The position numbers and the translations under genes are program-made. 64,000 nucleotides of DNA from JAGVXH01 sp041649755. GTDB taxonomy: Archaea; Nanobdellota; Nanobdellia; Pacearchaeales; GW2011-AR1. The stretch spans positions 1 through 64,000 of the forward strand of contig JBAZMK010000003.1 in NCBI GenBank assembly GCA_041649755.1. The letters are read 5' to 3'. Of this stretch, positions 16,801-24,619 are shown piece after piece; positions within the stretch are counted from its first letter, which is position 1; the number at the start of each line of letters is the position of its first letter. The notes under the pieces were generated by a model. It saw only the letters and a program-made list of their open reading frames with translations. It made no database searches and was not told the DNA's origin.

Positions 16801-18629
16801 AGGAATCCTTGCATTGCTCTATGACTTATCTGGCTTCCACTTAAATGATTGTCTGCCCATCCAAGTTCTATCGGAGTATTTTTAAAAATGATGTTGTTTA
16901 GAAAGATATTATCATAGATAGGATACTCTCCGTAATTTCTTGAGGTAACTATACCGCCCAGATTGTTATAGAAGACATTGTTGTAAATTCTGTTATTTAT
17001 GTTGTAAGACGCCTCAACTCCATAAATACTCATTCCAAGACTTATCCCGTTAGAGTCATAGAACAAGTTGTTTCTTATTATCCCTAATTGACCTGCATAT
17101 TGTATATGGTTAAAGGGTCCGTCACCGTTATCTGGAGCAGTATAAGCAAAAGTGTTTCCTTCTATCAAATTATATTTAGAATTGTTTACAATCTCTGTGT
17201 CTTGATAATAAGGAATATTGTAGTGGTCAAACATAGTCGGCTGTTCACAATCTAAAACTTCTACTGCCTTTTGAAGTTCATTATAAAAATAGTTATTCCT
17301 AATTACATTGTTGCTACTGCATTTTAAAGTTAATAGAACATGCCGACCCTCATTGAAATTATTTCCTTCAATAACATTATTGTTGGAATGAATTATCCTA
17401 AAATTGTCGCTTGCTCCACTAAAGGAATTATTTAAAAATTTATTACTATGACTTTCAAAAATATTCAGTCCAATTATCCACCCAGAAGTTGGTCCAAAAA
17501 AGTTACAATTTTTAAAAATATTAAAATCAGAACGGGTTATCCTTCCAAAACCTTCTTCACTTGTAAAATTTATTCCATCAACGATAATGTATTCTTTATC
17601 TTCTAACCAAACAGGTCCATAATAATAATTTGGATCATCTGGGTGTGAAACTGCTCTTTCATCATAGGCAATTCCCCTAATTACTACATTCTCCCGACTA
17701 TAAGATTTATATTCTATTGGATTACTCGGGCTTCCTGAATTAATCGGCTTAAATACTTCATTGTAATTTCCTTCTCTAATTTCAATATTATCTCCGACAA
17801 CTGCAATGTTTGTTGCCTCTTGCAGAGTATTGTAAGCATCCCCATCTTCTCCTGAACAATCTCTGTTTGCAATAGAATAATTCCCTATGCAATCATAGGG
17901 GATATTTTGGTCCACGAAGATAACTTCTTCATTTAGGGGGACACAGATTGAGTCAATACATTCGTATCCTTCTTCACAACCGCAATAGATTGTTCCTTCG
18001 CAATTATTGTCAAAGGTTCCACAACCTTCAAAGTCAGAACAAGTTAAGGGTATGCACTCTTCTTCAGGTTCCTCTTCGGGTTCTTCACTAGAACCTCCAC
18101 CACTTCCGCCTCCGCTAGAGCCTCCACCCGAACCAGATGGCGAAGGTGAGATGTATCCTCCTGAAGGAGTTTTCGTTGACAAATCTTTTTTAGGCGCCTC
18201 TTTTATTTTAAGTTCACTTAGAACTCCACTCTCACTTCCTCCCTCGTAAACTGCAATAAGCTTAACAACCAAAAGTTCGCCATAAGAAGAATAGTTTGTG
18301 AAATTAAAATTGTAGACTTTTTTCTCGTTAAAGTTAATTACTTCGTCGACGATATAATAAAGGTTATCGTTTTCCAGTTCAAATATCAGTTTAAATCCTA
18401 CGATTTTAGCTTCGTCGACTCCACGTTTTATCTGAATTTCTGCCAACCTGTTATCAGAATCCCAGGCTGTATATCCTTCGCTTAAAATTTCTAGACTGAC
18501 ATCCTCATTAAAAGAAGAAAGACTGTTTAACAATGGAAGAACAACAAACCACAGAAGACTTATTGCGGCAACCGTAATAAATATTATAAGAACAGCAGCG
18601 ACGACTTGAGACACGGCTCTTTTTTTCAT
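13875..18629 (-). CDS. giant pilin-anchored surface protein: beta-helix plus phosphoesterase
   Basis: A 1584-residue protein. Residues 1-37 (MKKRAVSQVVAAVLIIFITV...) form an archaeal type IV pilin-like leader. A beta domain follows to about 150, then a Gly/Ser linker (SGSGGGSSGGGSGGGSS) and an acidic EEPEEEPEEE. Next come a cysteine-rich segment (about 190-235), a right-handed parallel beta-helix (about 260-640, repeated NN.I..N.F motifs), and a second Cys-rich region (about 770-885). A calcineurin/purple-acid-phosphatase-like domain runs from about 890 to 1170 (LGDDNQG, GNHD near 961, YHEGAHP, GHDH near 1130). Ig/cadherin-like repeats end the protein. The second metal motif is PDLGRD in place of GD, so catalysis is uncertain. 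Probably an extracellular carbohydrate- or phosphate-acting protein. Confidence 0.75.
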   Translation of the reverse strand: MKKRAVSQVVAAVLIIFITVAAISLLWFVVLPLLNSLSSFNEDVSLEILSEGYTAWDSDNRLAEIQIKRGVDEAKIVGFKLIFELENDNLYYIVDEVINFNEKKVYNFNFTNYSSYGELLVVKLIAVYEGGSESGVLSELKIKEAPKKDLSTKTPSGGYISPSPSGSGGGSSGGGSGGGSSEEPEEEPEEECIPLTCSDFEGCGTFDNNCEGTIYCGCEEGYECIDSICVPLNEEVIFVDQNIPYDCIGNYSIANRDCSGEDGDAYNTLQEATNIAVVGDNIEIREGNYNEVFKPINSGSPSNPIEYKSYSRENVVIRGIAYDERAVSHPDDPNYYYGPVWLEDKEYIIVDGINFTSEEGFGRITRSDFNIFKNCNFFGPTSGWIIGLNIFESHSNKFLNNSFSGASDNFRIIHSNNNVIEGNNFNEGRHVLLTLKCSSNNVIRNNYFYNELQKAVEVLDCEQPTMFDHYNIPYYQDTEIVNNSKYNLIEGNTFAYTAPDNGDGPFNHIQYAGQLGIIRNNLFYDSNGISLGMSIYGVEASYNINNRIYNNVFYNNLGGIVTSRNYGEYPIYDNIFLNNIIFKNTPIELGWADNHLSGSQISHRAMQGFLFKNNNIINRLPGESDVIYDSYNHKISLQQAQTTYPNLYIGNIETIPQFIDEINHNFNLQSTSPMIDAGDFLTKTTSAGSGTIMQVEDVKYFYDGFGISGEVGDVIRLENGGIAKVTDVNYETNRLTLNTSLSWDSGQRVSLFYYGNAPDIGSYESYKTGECVPSKTCLTYLSLGQCGVNLSDGCNDILNCLDCGGGKVCLNNECIEAIPCSSDTDCNSLNGECKIGKCSQNNICYEEYLEERTPCSAGMCHNGKCVECILNNDCPEGENCAGGVCFDENQAFSFLWLGDDNQGAAPYSVNFAYTEYPDIEVIFYVPDLGRDRVSDFNEIEREWKKNPNANPLFTPLFIGLGNHDVESINTVNQTVEIYGSQLSSFLPGMNNFREGPYVTYPNGYQDRNTTYSFDYKNVHFIMWNVYSHDLLLDPPQNRFEEGYTPIGCVNEEVMQWLEEDLSNTNATFKFIFYHEGAHPVPRAGHEGDSLDYLNCPGNYIERSWANQTRPMRERFWSLLAKYNVTAAFKGHDHANTLTWVNDIYEGNGALYEIESGIPNRLAVVNIKGDNATLRLYDIRSEGGTAVLFEPFGPVVLNKDEINHSPKIYQHLEGIDKGFPVIEERDLTFEVGQALPAGSTKLCFEAKDNDIEDKISFSFNNLPSFLVANGLAIPYSYGTYDGTKWEEQYRRILLWTKTENNNKLTEEHIGEYNFDIIASDGQLQDEINMNISVLPAAKPKLLGATIPNNSVIHFPMNRDRIYFFCQDDESGPSVPRYGNYIVQYNGEQIGCCSVWHSYSGSTFSNNLVASEFIIVDDSDNVKDVLPGKYDVTVYCSDGAGHKSDNYSLTFYLSNGSDDTPISNVYGSWPASGATVDNFERISFWSTFTPTRSLIQVKKDGNLLNDYELVTSSKNGSALSWGTFALIFNSTLTGGLYEFDINGSVLNVTLDESFSVSSFDERTSDSGIWDWIVNLITGKFLNTPVF
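18055..18629 (-). repeat. 575-bp direct repeat, copy A (shared surface-protein 5' module)
   Basis: This encodes residues 1 to about 191 of the 1584-residue protein: leader, beta domain, Gly/Ser linker and acidic tail. It aligns to 21709-22283 with no net length change. The linker part (roughly the first 120 bases from 18055) is nearly base-for-base identical, and the leader part differs at scattered, mostly synonymous positions. Homology ends sharply after the acidic linker. Confidence 0.85.
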
Positions 18630-18680
18630 CTCATTTGGTATAATTAATAGTTTAAATATTTAATTAATTATATAGATCAT

Positions 18681-18750
18681 GGTCCCACCAAGAATCGAAC
18701 TTGGGCTTTCTCGGTGTAAACGAGATGTTCTACCATTAGACTATGGGACC
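18681..18750 (-). tRNA. tRNA-Val (anticodon TAC)
   Basis: A compact 70-nt cloverleaf on the minus strand. Acceptor GGTCCCA pairs with TGGGACC. The anticodon arm TCTCG-TTTACAC-CGAGA gives TAC. The T arm is CCAAG-TTCGATT-CTTGG. CCA is not encoded. It lies between the two repeat-bearing surface genes. Its 3' flank shows no inverted T-arm copy, unlike four other tRNAs here. Confidence 0.93.
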
Positions 18751-18812
18751 TAATAGTTATAAAAAATGAATGCTTTTAAAGATTATTTTGATGCTAAGAT
18801 TAGACTAGTTAA

Positions 18813-21800
18813 CTATTTATTCGTTATCCGGTATATGTGAAATTCATTGGGCCTGAAAGTATCAGAAAACTGATTATTAATTACTGCAATGCTCCTGCTT
18901 TCATCATAAACCTGCGCATTTCCTCCTGCAAAATTCTGGATAGTGAAAGTAGTGGTTATAGTGTTAGTTTCTGCAGGCTCCCCCCAGTCATTTACTTCTG
19001 TCAACCTTACTGCGAATAGGTAAATGTCTCCATTGTAATCTTTTGCCATAATATCCACCCTATTTCCCTTCACATTTGAATTATCTGTTATTAAAGTTTG
19101 CGAGTCAGGACCAAGTACAGCAGGGGTGAGTTCTGAAATTTGCATTACAAATTTGGACATCGCTTGTTCAACATCCAGAGATGCCGGAGAGCAGAAATGA
19201 TTGAACCAGTTTATCCCTTTTGCCCCATGAACAACAGAAAGCCATGACAGCATGGTAACCTGCTCTCCTGTAGGAGCTTTTGTTCCGATAGATTCGCCTA
19301 ATTCACAGTTTCTTGAGGTATCATCAGCTATGTTCAGGTTCTCAATAAAAACCATATAAGGTACTAGATTATGAGTTTCCCTTTTTATATTATCAATTAT
19401 TTCAGTAAGGTTTTCCACCCTTGCATAATAATCTCCGTTCCTGCAAGTTGCTGGGGGCTCAAGCCTGCAAGGGCCTGCCCAGTCAATAGGATAATAATCC
19501 AAGCCAATAATATCGGTTGCCTGAGTTTTTTTGCCGAAGTAACTTTCGCTGGTTTTATACAAGTATTCTTTAAACCCACCTATTTTAGAAGTTTTATAAT
19601 AAGCTCCTGCATGATTAACCGAAGTAGGATGATTGGGGTCAATCTTATGAGAAAGGTAAGTCCAGGCTCTTATTACCTGAGCAGGCAAGAATTTAGGCTC
19701 GGTATGGTACAAATCGGGCTCATCAATGTAATGCCATGCCAGCACATTCTTATCTTTAGTTCCTTCAATAAAATAGTTAATCCTGTTAGTGTTAAGATTT
19801 CTGGCGTATATTCTTCCAACATCTGAAAAAGTTGCAGGTCCTATAATATACCATCCATAAGCATTTGCCCTATCAAGGTAATCCGTCCATGTGTTTAAAT
19901 CGTGGCACTCTCCGCTTCCTGCAGGAGAAGGGGGGTCGCATCTTGCATAAAAACCTTCGCTATGAAGAGAATTAATTAAATTCTTAGTATCGTGCTCTTC
20001 AAAGGAATAAACACTCAAAGCGAAAGGGGTGATAGGAAAAAACAACTGCCCATCAATCCTTATTGCATTATTCTCGTCTATCCCTACTTTAGGAACCCCA
20101 GAATAAGCTTTCTCAAAATACTCATTGGTTTCCTCTATAATATCTGCCCCTCTTAAAATCTGGGCCTTAATTGTGTAATTTCCTGGAGGAAGGTTAGTAT
20201 TATTTAAGAATATTTTTTCTTCGCTTTTAGGATTTTGTATGTCTACAAGAGTTTCTCTGTAACCTGCCTTATTTTCTACCTGTACAGAAAGCCGGTCATC
20301 CTGATAAATCAAAGGGATCTGAGCATAAATAAACTGCGAAACCCTTGTGCCTGGGTTTGCTAGGTACAATTCAAACCTCTTTTCAAGCTCTTTTAAATCA
20401 AAATATTCATCATAAACTTTTAGGTCATCAATTAAAAAATCGTACATCTCTGTTCCGTCAGGATTTGCGCCTATGTAAATGTCACCAAAATCAACCCCTC
20501 CTTTAAAAGCAACAATGTTGGGGGTTTCAGGAGCAAAATTAGTATAATAAGACAAAACACTTCCGTCATAAGTTATAATCATGTTGTTCCATTTTTCGTT
20601 ATAAGAAGAAGTAAGCCATGTCTGGTACAAAATTTTTGATTCTAAATCGGATTTTAAGTCAATATACATCTGCCTATTTGACGGAATTCTTACTCTTACG
20701 GCATTATCTCCGATAGTTAGAAGAGTTCCAGTAGATGTCCTATCCTTCTTTTTATACCAAAAAGAAATTGTGAATTGATTTAATTTACCAATTTCTCCAT
20801 TTTCAGCTATTTTTATATAAGAACCTTCAGTGTCTGCAGCAGTGCTTATTATTCCCATTCTCTCACTTCTGGCGTAATTCCCGCCCCCAATCCACTGAGC
20901 ATTTAAGGAATTAGCTGAAACATCAGCCAAATTATTATTAAAGTTAAGTTCTAATTTAGGCTCTGCTGCCAAAGGCGCAAGGATAAACCTGTCTTTTCCG
21001 CTAACATAAATTTTCTGAGTTATAAATTTCTTAGAGCCTGAAATATTCTGGATTGTTAAAACAACATCATACTCGCCAGGGCTGTTATAAAAGTGAGACA
21101 CTGCAACTCCACTGTAAAAAGAAACTTCAGCAGGTGTATCTTCTATTTTATACCCGTCTCCAAAATCCCAGTAAAAATAGCCTCCCTTCTGGTTGGAAGC
21201 ATCAATATAAGAAGAAGCATCAAAAATAATCTCTTCACTGGTCTTTACGCTTGTAGAAGGATAAACCCTAACAGAAGAGCTACTTATTTCACACACCCCA
21301 TCAACACATTCTTCACTGACTCCGCATCCTGGAGGACAAGTTCCCCCGCAACCATCATCACCACACTCTTTACCCGAACAAGAAGGAACACAAGTTTCGT
21401 CTGTCACAACCAGATTTCCTGAAACAACTTCTTCACTCCCTTGATTGCTTAACTCGGCTTCAAAATGATAAGTCCCTGTTTGAATGACTCCGTCCTGCCT
21501 TTGACCAGCAACCCAGTTCATTGAAGTGCTTGAAATACCGACGAACACAATCTGATTAAACCAGTTGAAAGGATTCCAGCTTAATTCTCCTTGTTTTATA
21601 ATCACATAATTAATTAACTCATTCTGACAATTACTTCCTTCTACGATTAGTCTAACAAAACTTTCCTTGGTAGCCGAAGAAGTGTTCCAGTAAGTAGTTG
21701 TTAAGTTACACTCTTCTTCAGGTTCCTCTTCGGGTTCTTCACTAGAACCTCCACCACTTCCGCCTCCGCTAGAGCCTCCACCCGAACCAGATGGCGACGG

Positions 21801-22283
21801 TAAGATGTATCCTCCTGAAGGAGTTTTCGTTGACAAATCTTTCTTAGGAATCTTCTCTATTACAAGTTCGCTTAATACTCCACTTTCACTTCCACCCTCA
21901 TAAACTGCAATAAGCTTAACGACTAAAAGTTCGCCATAAGAAGAATAATTTGTGAAGTTAAAATTGTATACTTTTTTCTCGTTGAAATTTATTACTTCGT
22001 CGACGATATAATAAAGGTTATCGTTTTCCAGTTCAAATATTAGTTTAAATCCTACGATTTTAGCGTCGTCGACTTCACGTTTTACCTGAATTTCAGCAAG
22101 ACGATTTTCAGAGTCCCACGCGGTGTAGCCTTCGCTTAAAATTTCAAGACTGACCATTGCTTCAAATGAAGACAAATCTTTTAGCATCGGCAGAACAACG
22201 AGCCAAAGTATACTTATCGCCGCAATCGTGATAAGAATTATAAGAACTGTAGCAATAACTTGTGACACTGCCCTCTTTTTCAT
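18813..22283 (-). CDS. giant pilin-anchored surface protein: PKD, LamG-like and glycosidase-like domains
   Basis: A 1156-residue paralogue of the neighbouring surface gene over its first 191 residues (pilin-like leader MKKRAVSQVIATVLIILITI, beta domain, Gly/Ser linker, acidic tail). After that it is unrelated. It has a beta domain, a Cys-rich spacer (CVPSCSGKECGDDGCGGTCP), a PKD domain (about 340-430, FYWDFGDGYKI and PGEYDVVLTI), and a LamG/concanavalin-like domain (about 445-650, FTISFWYKK, DFLIDDLKVY). A C-terminal TIM-barrel glycoside-hydrolase-like region (about 745-1060) follows, with AWHYIDEPDLY near residue 850 where the acid residue of such enzymes is expected. Likely an extracellular glycan-binding or degrading protein. 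Confidence 0.75.
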   Translation of the reverse strand: MKKRAVSQVIATVLIILITIAAISILWLVVLPMLKDLSSFEAMVSLEILSEGYTAWDSENRLAEIQVKREVDDAKIVGFKLIFELENDNLYYIVDEVINFNEKKVYNFNFTNYSSYGELLVVKLIAVYEGGSESGVLSELVIEKIPKKDLSTKTPSGGYILPSPSGSGGGSSGGGSGGGSSEEPEEEPEEECNLTTTYWNTSSATKESFVRLIVEGSNCQNELINYVIIKQGELSWNPFNWFNQIVFVGISSTSMNWVAGQRQDGVIQTGTYHFEAELSNQGSEEVVSGNLVVTDETCVPSCSGKECGDDGCGGTCPPGCGVSEECVDGVCEISSSSVRVYPSTSVKTSEEIIFDASSYIDASNQKGGYFYWDFGDGYKIEDTPAEVSFYSGVAVSHFYNSPGEYDVVLTIQNISGSKKFITQKIYVSGKDRFILAPLAAEPKLELNFNNNLADVSANSLNAQWIGGGNYARSERMGIISTAADTEGSYIKIAENGEIGKLNQFTISFWYKKKDRTSTGTLLTIGDNAVRVRIPSNRQMYIDLKSDLESKILYQTWLTSSYNEKWNNMIITYDGSVLSYYTNFAPETPNIVAFKGGVDFGDIYIGANPDGTEMYDFLIDDLKVYDEYFDLKELEKRFELYLANPGTRVSQFIYAQIPLIYQDDRLSVQVENKAGYRETLVDIQNPKSEEKIFLNNTNLPPGNYTIKAQILRGADIIEETNEYFEKAYSGVPKVGIDENNAIRIDGQLFFPITPFALSVYSFEEHDTKNLINSLHSEGFYARCDPPSPAGSGECHDLNTWTDYLDRANAYGWYIIGPATFSDVGRIYARNLNTNRINYFIEGTKDKNVLAWHYIDEPDLYHTEPKFLPAQVIRAWTYLSHKIDPNHPTSVNHAGAYYKTSKIGGFKEYLYKTSESYFGKKTQATDIIGLDYYPIDWAGPCRLEPPATCRNGDYYARVENLTEIIDNIKRETHNLVPYMVFIENLNIADDTSRNCELGESIGTKAPTGEQVTMLSWLSVVHGAKGINWFNHFCSPASLDVEQAMSKFVMQISELTPAVLGPDSQTLITDNSNVKGNRVDIMAKDYNGDIYLFAVRLTEVNDWGEPAETNTITTTFTIQNFAGGNAQVYDESRSIAVINNQFSDTFRPNEFHIYRITNK
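21709..22283 (-). repeat. 575-bp direct repeat, copy B (shared surface-protein 5' module)
   Basis: The partner of 18055-18629 on the same strand, 3654 bp away. Both encode leader, beta domain, Gly/Ser linker and acidic tail, with no net insertion or deletion. Crossing-over between the copies would join this promoter and leader to the other gene's effector domains and remove tRNA-Val(TAC). Confidence 0.85.
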
Positions 22284-22324
22284 TTTATTTTTTAGGACAA
22301 GGAGTTTAAATAATTAATCTAAAC

Positions 22325-23914
22325 CTAATCGTAACCTTCAAAATCTCCTAATTTCACTTTCTTGTTTTCTGGCTTTCTTGCAGCGATAACGTCATCTATT
22401 CTTAAAATCATAATCGCAACCTCACTCGCTGAAGAAATCGCTTGTGTTTTTACCTTAAGTGGTTCAATTATCCCTTTGTTTAGGGTATCTTCTATTTTTC
22501 CATTAAAAAGATTTAAACCAACATGTTTATTATTCGCATCATGGCTTGCACGAAGTTCTGTTAAGATTTCAATAGGGTCCATCCCCGCATTTTCAGCGAG
22601 AGTTCTTGGTATATATTCCATTGCCTCTGCAAATTCTTCTACTGCAAGCCTTTCCCGCCCTTTTAACGTCATAGCAAACTCTTTTAATCTTTTACAGAGT
22701 TCAATTTCCACAGCCCCCCCTCCAGCTACGATTTTTGAATCTTTTAATGTGGCAGAAACATCTCCGAGAGCATCTTTTATAGCTCGTTCGGTTTCATCTA
22801 CAAGATGCTCCGTTCCTCCTTTTATTAATATGGTCAGGGCTTTAGGATTCTTACATCCAGTAATATAGGTTAAACCTTCTTCACCGCTCTTTTTTTCTTC
22901 AACAAAATCTGCAAAGCCTAAATCCTGAGAACTTAATTCACTCAACTTTGAAACTATCTTCCCCCCAGTAGCGCGGGCAATTCCCTGCATATCCGTCTTT
23001 GAAACCCTCCTTATAGCGTATACTCCAGCTTTAGCTAAGTAATACTGAACTAAGTCATCGATTCCTTTTTGTACAATCAGAACATTCGCTCCTGAATTGA
23101 TAACATAATCTACTTTTGATTGTAAAATCCTGTCTTCTTCATTTAAAAAACTTTGAAGCTGTTCAGGGGAAGATACAGAAATTTTAGCCTCATTTTCCAG
23201 CGCCTTAATTTCAAGAGCTTCCTCAACTAATGCAATTTTTGCATTCAGAACTTTTTCGGGCATATCAATTGAAACCCTTTCTTTATCAATCACAACTCCT
23301 TTAATTAGTTCTGAATCTTCTACTGCTCCCCCTTTTTGTTTTTCAATCTTAATGTTATCTAAATTCACAACTCCTTTTTCTGAAATAATTTTAACTGCAT
23401 CAACGACAATTTCACTAAACTTTTCTTTTAAATATTCTGCACCTTTGCCAGTCATTGCTGTTTGTGCAATTTTTATGAGTTCTTCTTCGGAGTTTATTTC
23501 AACTGAAAGTTCTTTAAGGATGGACTGGGCTTCTTTTTCCGCCCATTTATATCCTCTCGTGATTATTGTTGGATGAATTTTCTGGTCAAGGAGTTTTTCT
23601 GCATTTTCAAGGAGTTTTCCTGCAATCATTACTGCGGTAGTCGTCCCGTCCCCGACTTCATTTTCCTGAGTCTTTGCTATTTCCACTATCATTTTAGCGG
23701 CAGGATGTTCTATTTCCATTTCTTCTAAAATTGTAACCCCATCATTAGTTACAATGATATTCCCTGTTCTATCAACAAGCATTTTATCCATGCCTTTTGG
23801 GCCAAGAGTAGTTTTAACTGTCTCTGCGATAACTCTTGCAGCCAAAATATTATTCCTTTGTGCATCTCTTCCCAATATTCTTTGTGCTTCTTCAGACATA
23901 ACCTTATCAACCAT
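22325..23914 (-). CDS. thsA: thermosome subunit (group II chaperonin)
   Basis: A 529-residue ATP-dependent chaperonin. Seen: the ATP motifs TVKTTLGPKGMDKMLVD and GDGTTTAVMIAG, the apical-domain region, and the C-terminal GGGAVEIEL and LNKGIIEPLKVKTQAISSAS motifs. The protein starts at the ATG at 23914 (MVDKVMSEEAQRILGRDAQR). A longer frame from 23980 lacks support because the TATA box falls inside it. The tail ends in EGYD without the usual Gly/Met-rich repeat. Whether the cell has other subunits is not visible here. Confidence 0.95.
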   Translation of the reverse strand: MVDKVMSEEAQRILGRDAQRNNILAARVIAETVKTTLGPKGMDKMLVDRTGNIIVTNDGVTILEEMEIEHPAAKMIVEIAKTQENEVGDGTTTAVMIAGKLLENAEKLLDQKIHPTIITRGYKWAEKEAQSILKELSVEINSEEELIKIAQTAMTGKGAEYLKEKFSEIVVDAVKIISEKGVVNLDNIKIEKQKGGAVEDSELIKGVVIDKERVSIDMPEKVLNAKIALVEEALEIKALENEAKISVSSPEQLQSFLNEEDRILQSKVDYVINSGANVLIVQKGIDDLVQYYLAKAGVYAIRRVSKTDMQGIARATGGKIVSKLSELSSQDLGFADFVEEKKSGEEGLTYITGCKNPKALTILIKGGTEHLVDETERAIKDALGDVSATLKDSKIVAGGGAVEIELCKRLKEFAMTLKGRERLAVEEFAEAMEYIPRTLAENAGMDPIEILTELRASHDANNKHVGLNLFNGKIEDTLNKGIIEPLKVKTQAISSASEVAIMILRIDDVIAARKPENKKVKLGDFEGYD

Positions 23915-23932
23915 TATAGAGGGATTGTTCGA

Positions 23933-23943
23933 GAATTTATAAG
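23933..23943 (-). promoter_or_regulatory. TATA box of the thermosome gene
   Basis: CTTATAAATTC on the minus strand, centred about 24 nt upstream of the ATG at 23914. This fixes that start and predicts a leaderless mRNA. Confidence 0.6.
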
Positions 23944-24027
23944 AATTATTGTGTTTATAATATACTAATTGTATTACCACTTTTCAATTTAATAAAGGTA
24001 TATAAACAAAAGTTTCCTTTAGTTATT

Positions 24028-24585
24028 ATGGATACAGGTATAAAAGTCGGGGACATAATGACAAGGAATTTTATCTATGTTTCTGAAGACACAAATCTTT
24101 ACGATTGTGCCAAAATAATGGTCAGGAAAAGAGTGGGGAGTCTTATGGTAAAAGACGAAGATTCCCTCAAAGGGATTCTTACAGAGAAAGATATTATATG
24201 GGCTGTCGTTAAAAAGACTAAAAAATGTTTGAAAGATATTCTTGTCAAAGACATTATGAAAAGAAAAGTTATAACAATAAAACCTTCGGCTGACATTACC
24301 GAGGCGATGGATAGATTCAAAAAAAAGAAAATAAGGAGACTTCCTGTTGTGGAACAGGGTAAACTTATAGGACTGATTACAGAGAAAGATGTTTTAAAAA
24401 TTGATCCGGGTCTTTTCCAGATGATTGCTGAAACAATAAAAATAAGAGAAGAAACAGAGAAACTAAAAAGAAAAGGAATGAGTTCTAAAAGAGTCGAAGG
24501 AATTTGTGAAGAGTGTGGTGAGTATGCTATACTCTTAAAAGATGACGGACAGATGATTTGTGAAGACTGTTATAATGGTCGATGA
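24028..24585 (+). CDS. CBS-domain pair protein with C-terminal zinc ribbon
   Basis: A 185-residue protein. Two CBS domains occupy residues about 5-65 (KVGDIMTRNFIYVSEDTNL, GILTEKDIIW) and 70-128 (VKDIMKRKVITIKPSADITE, LIGLITEKDVL). A helix follows, and then a zinc ribbon (CEECGEYAILLKDDGQMICE with two C-x2-C pairs). CBS pairs bind adenine nucleotides such as AMP/ATP and act as energy sensors; the ribbon may contact nucleic acid or a partner. The arrangement is common in archaea, with targets mostly unknown. A TATA-like TATATAAAC lies just upstream. Confidence 0.85.
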   Translation: MDTGIKVGDIMTRNFIYVSEDTNLYDCAKIMVRKRVGSLMVKDEDSLKGILTEKDIIWAVVKKTKKCLKDILVKDIMKRKVITIKPSADITEAMDRFKKKKIRRLPVVEQGKLIGLITEKDVLKIDPGLFQMIAETIKIREETEKLKRKGMSSKRVEGICEECGEYAILLKDDGQMICEDCYNGR

Positions 24586-24619
24586 TTAAGTATATAAATC
24601 ACCTCCATCTTTGCTAGAT

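Noticed and set aside
18091..18140. Tandem short repeats that might suggest a repeat array
   Set aside because: They are the codons of the Gly/Ser linker in the surface protein; no unique spacers. No CRISPR array was seen in the window.
22362..22868. Long open frame opposite the thermosome gene (168 codons), and a similar 244-codon frame at 60570-61304 opposite L1
   Set aside because: Both are antisense shadows of strongly recognised genes and have no family features.
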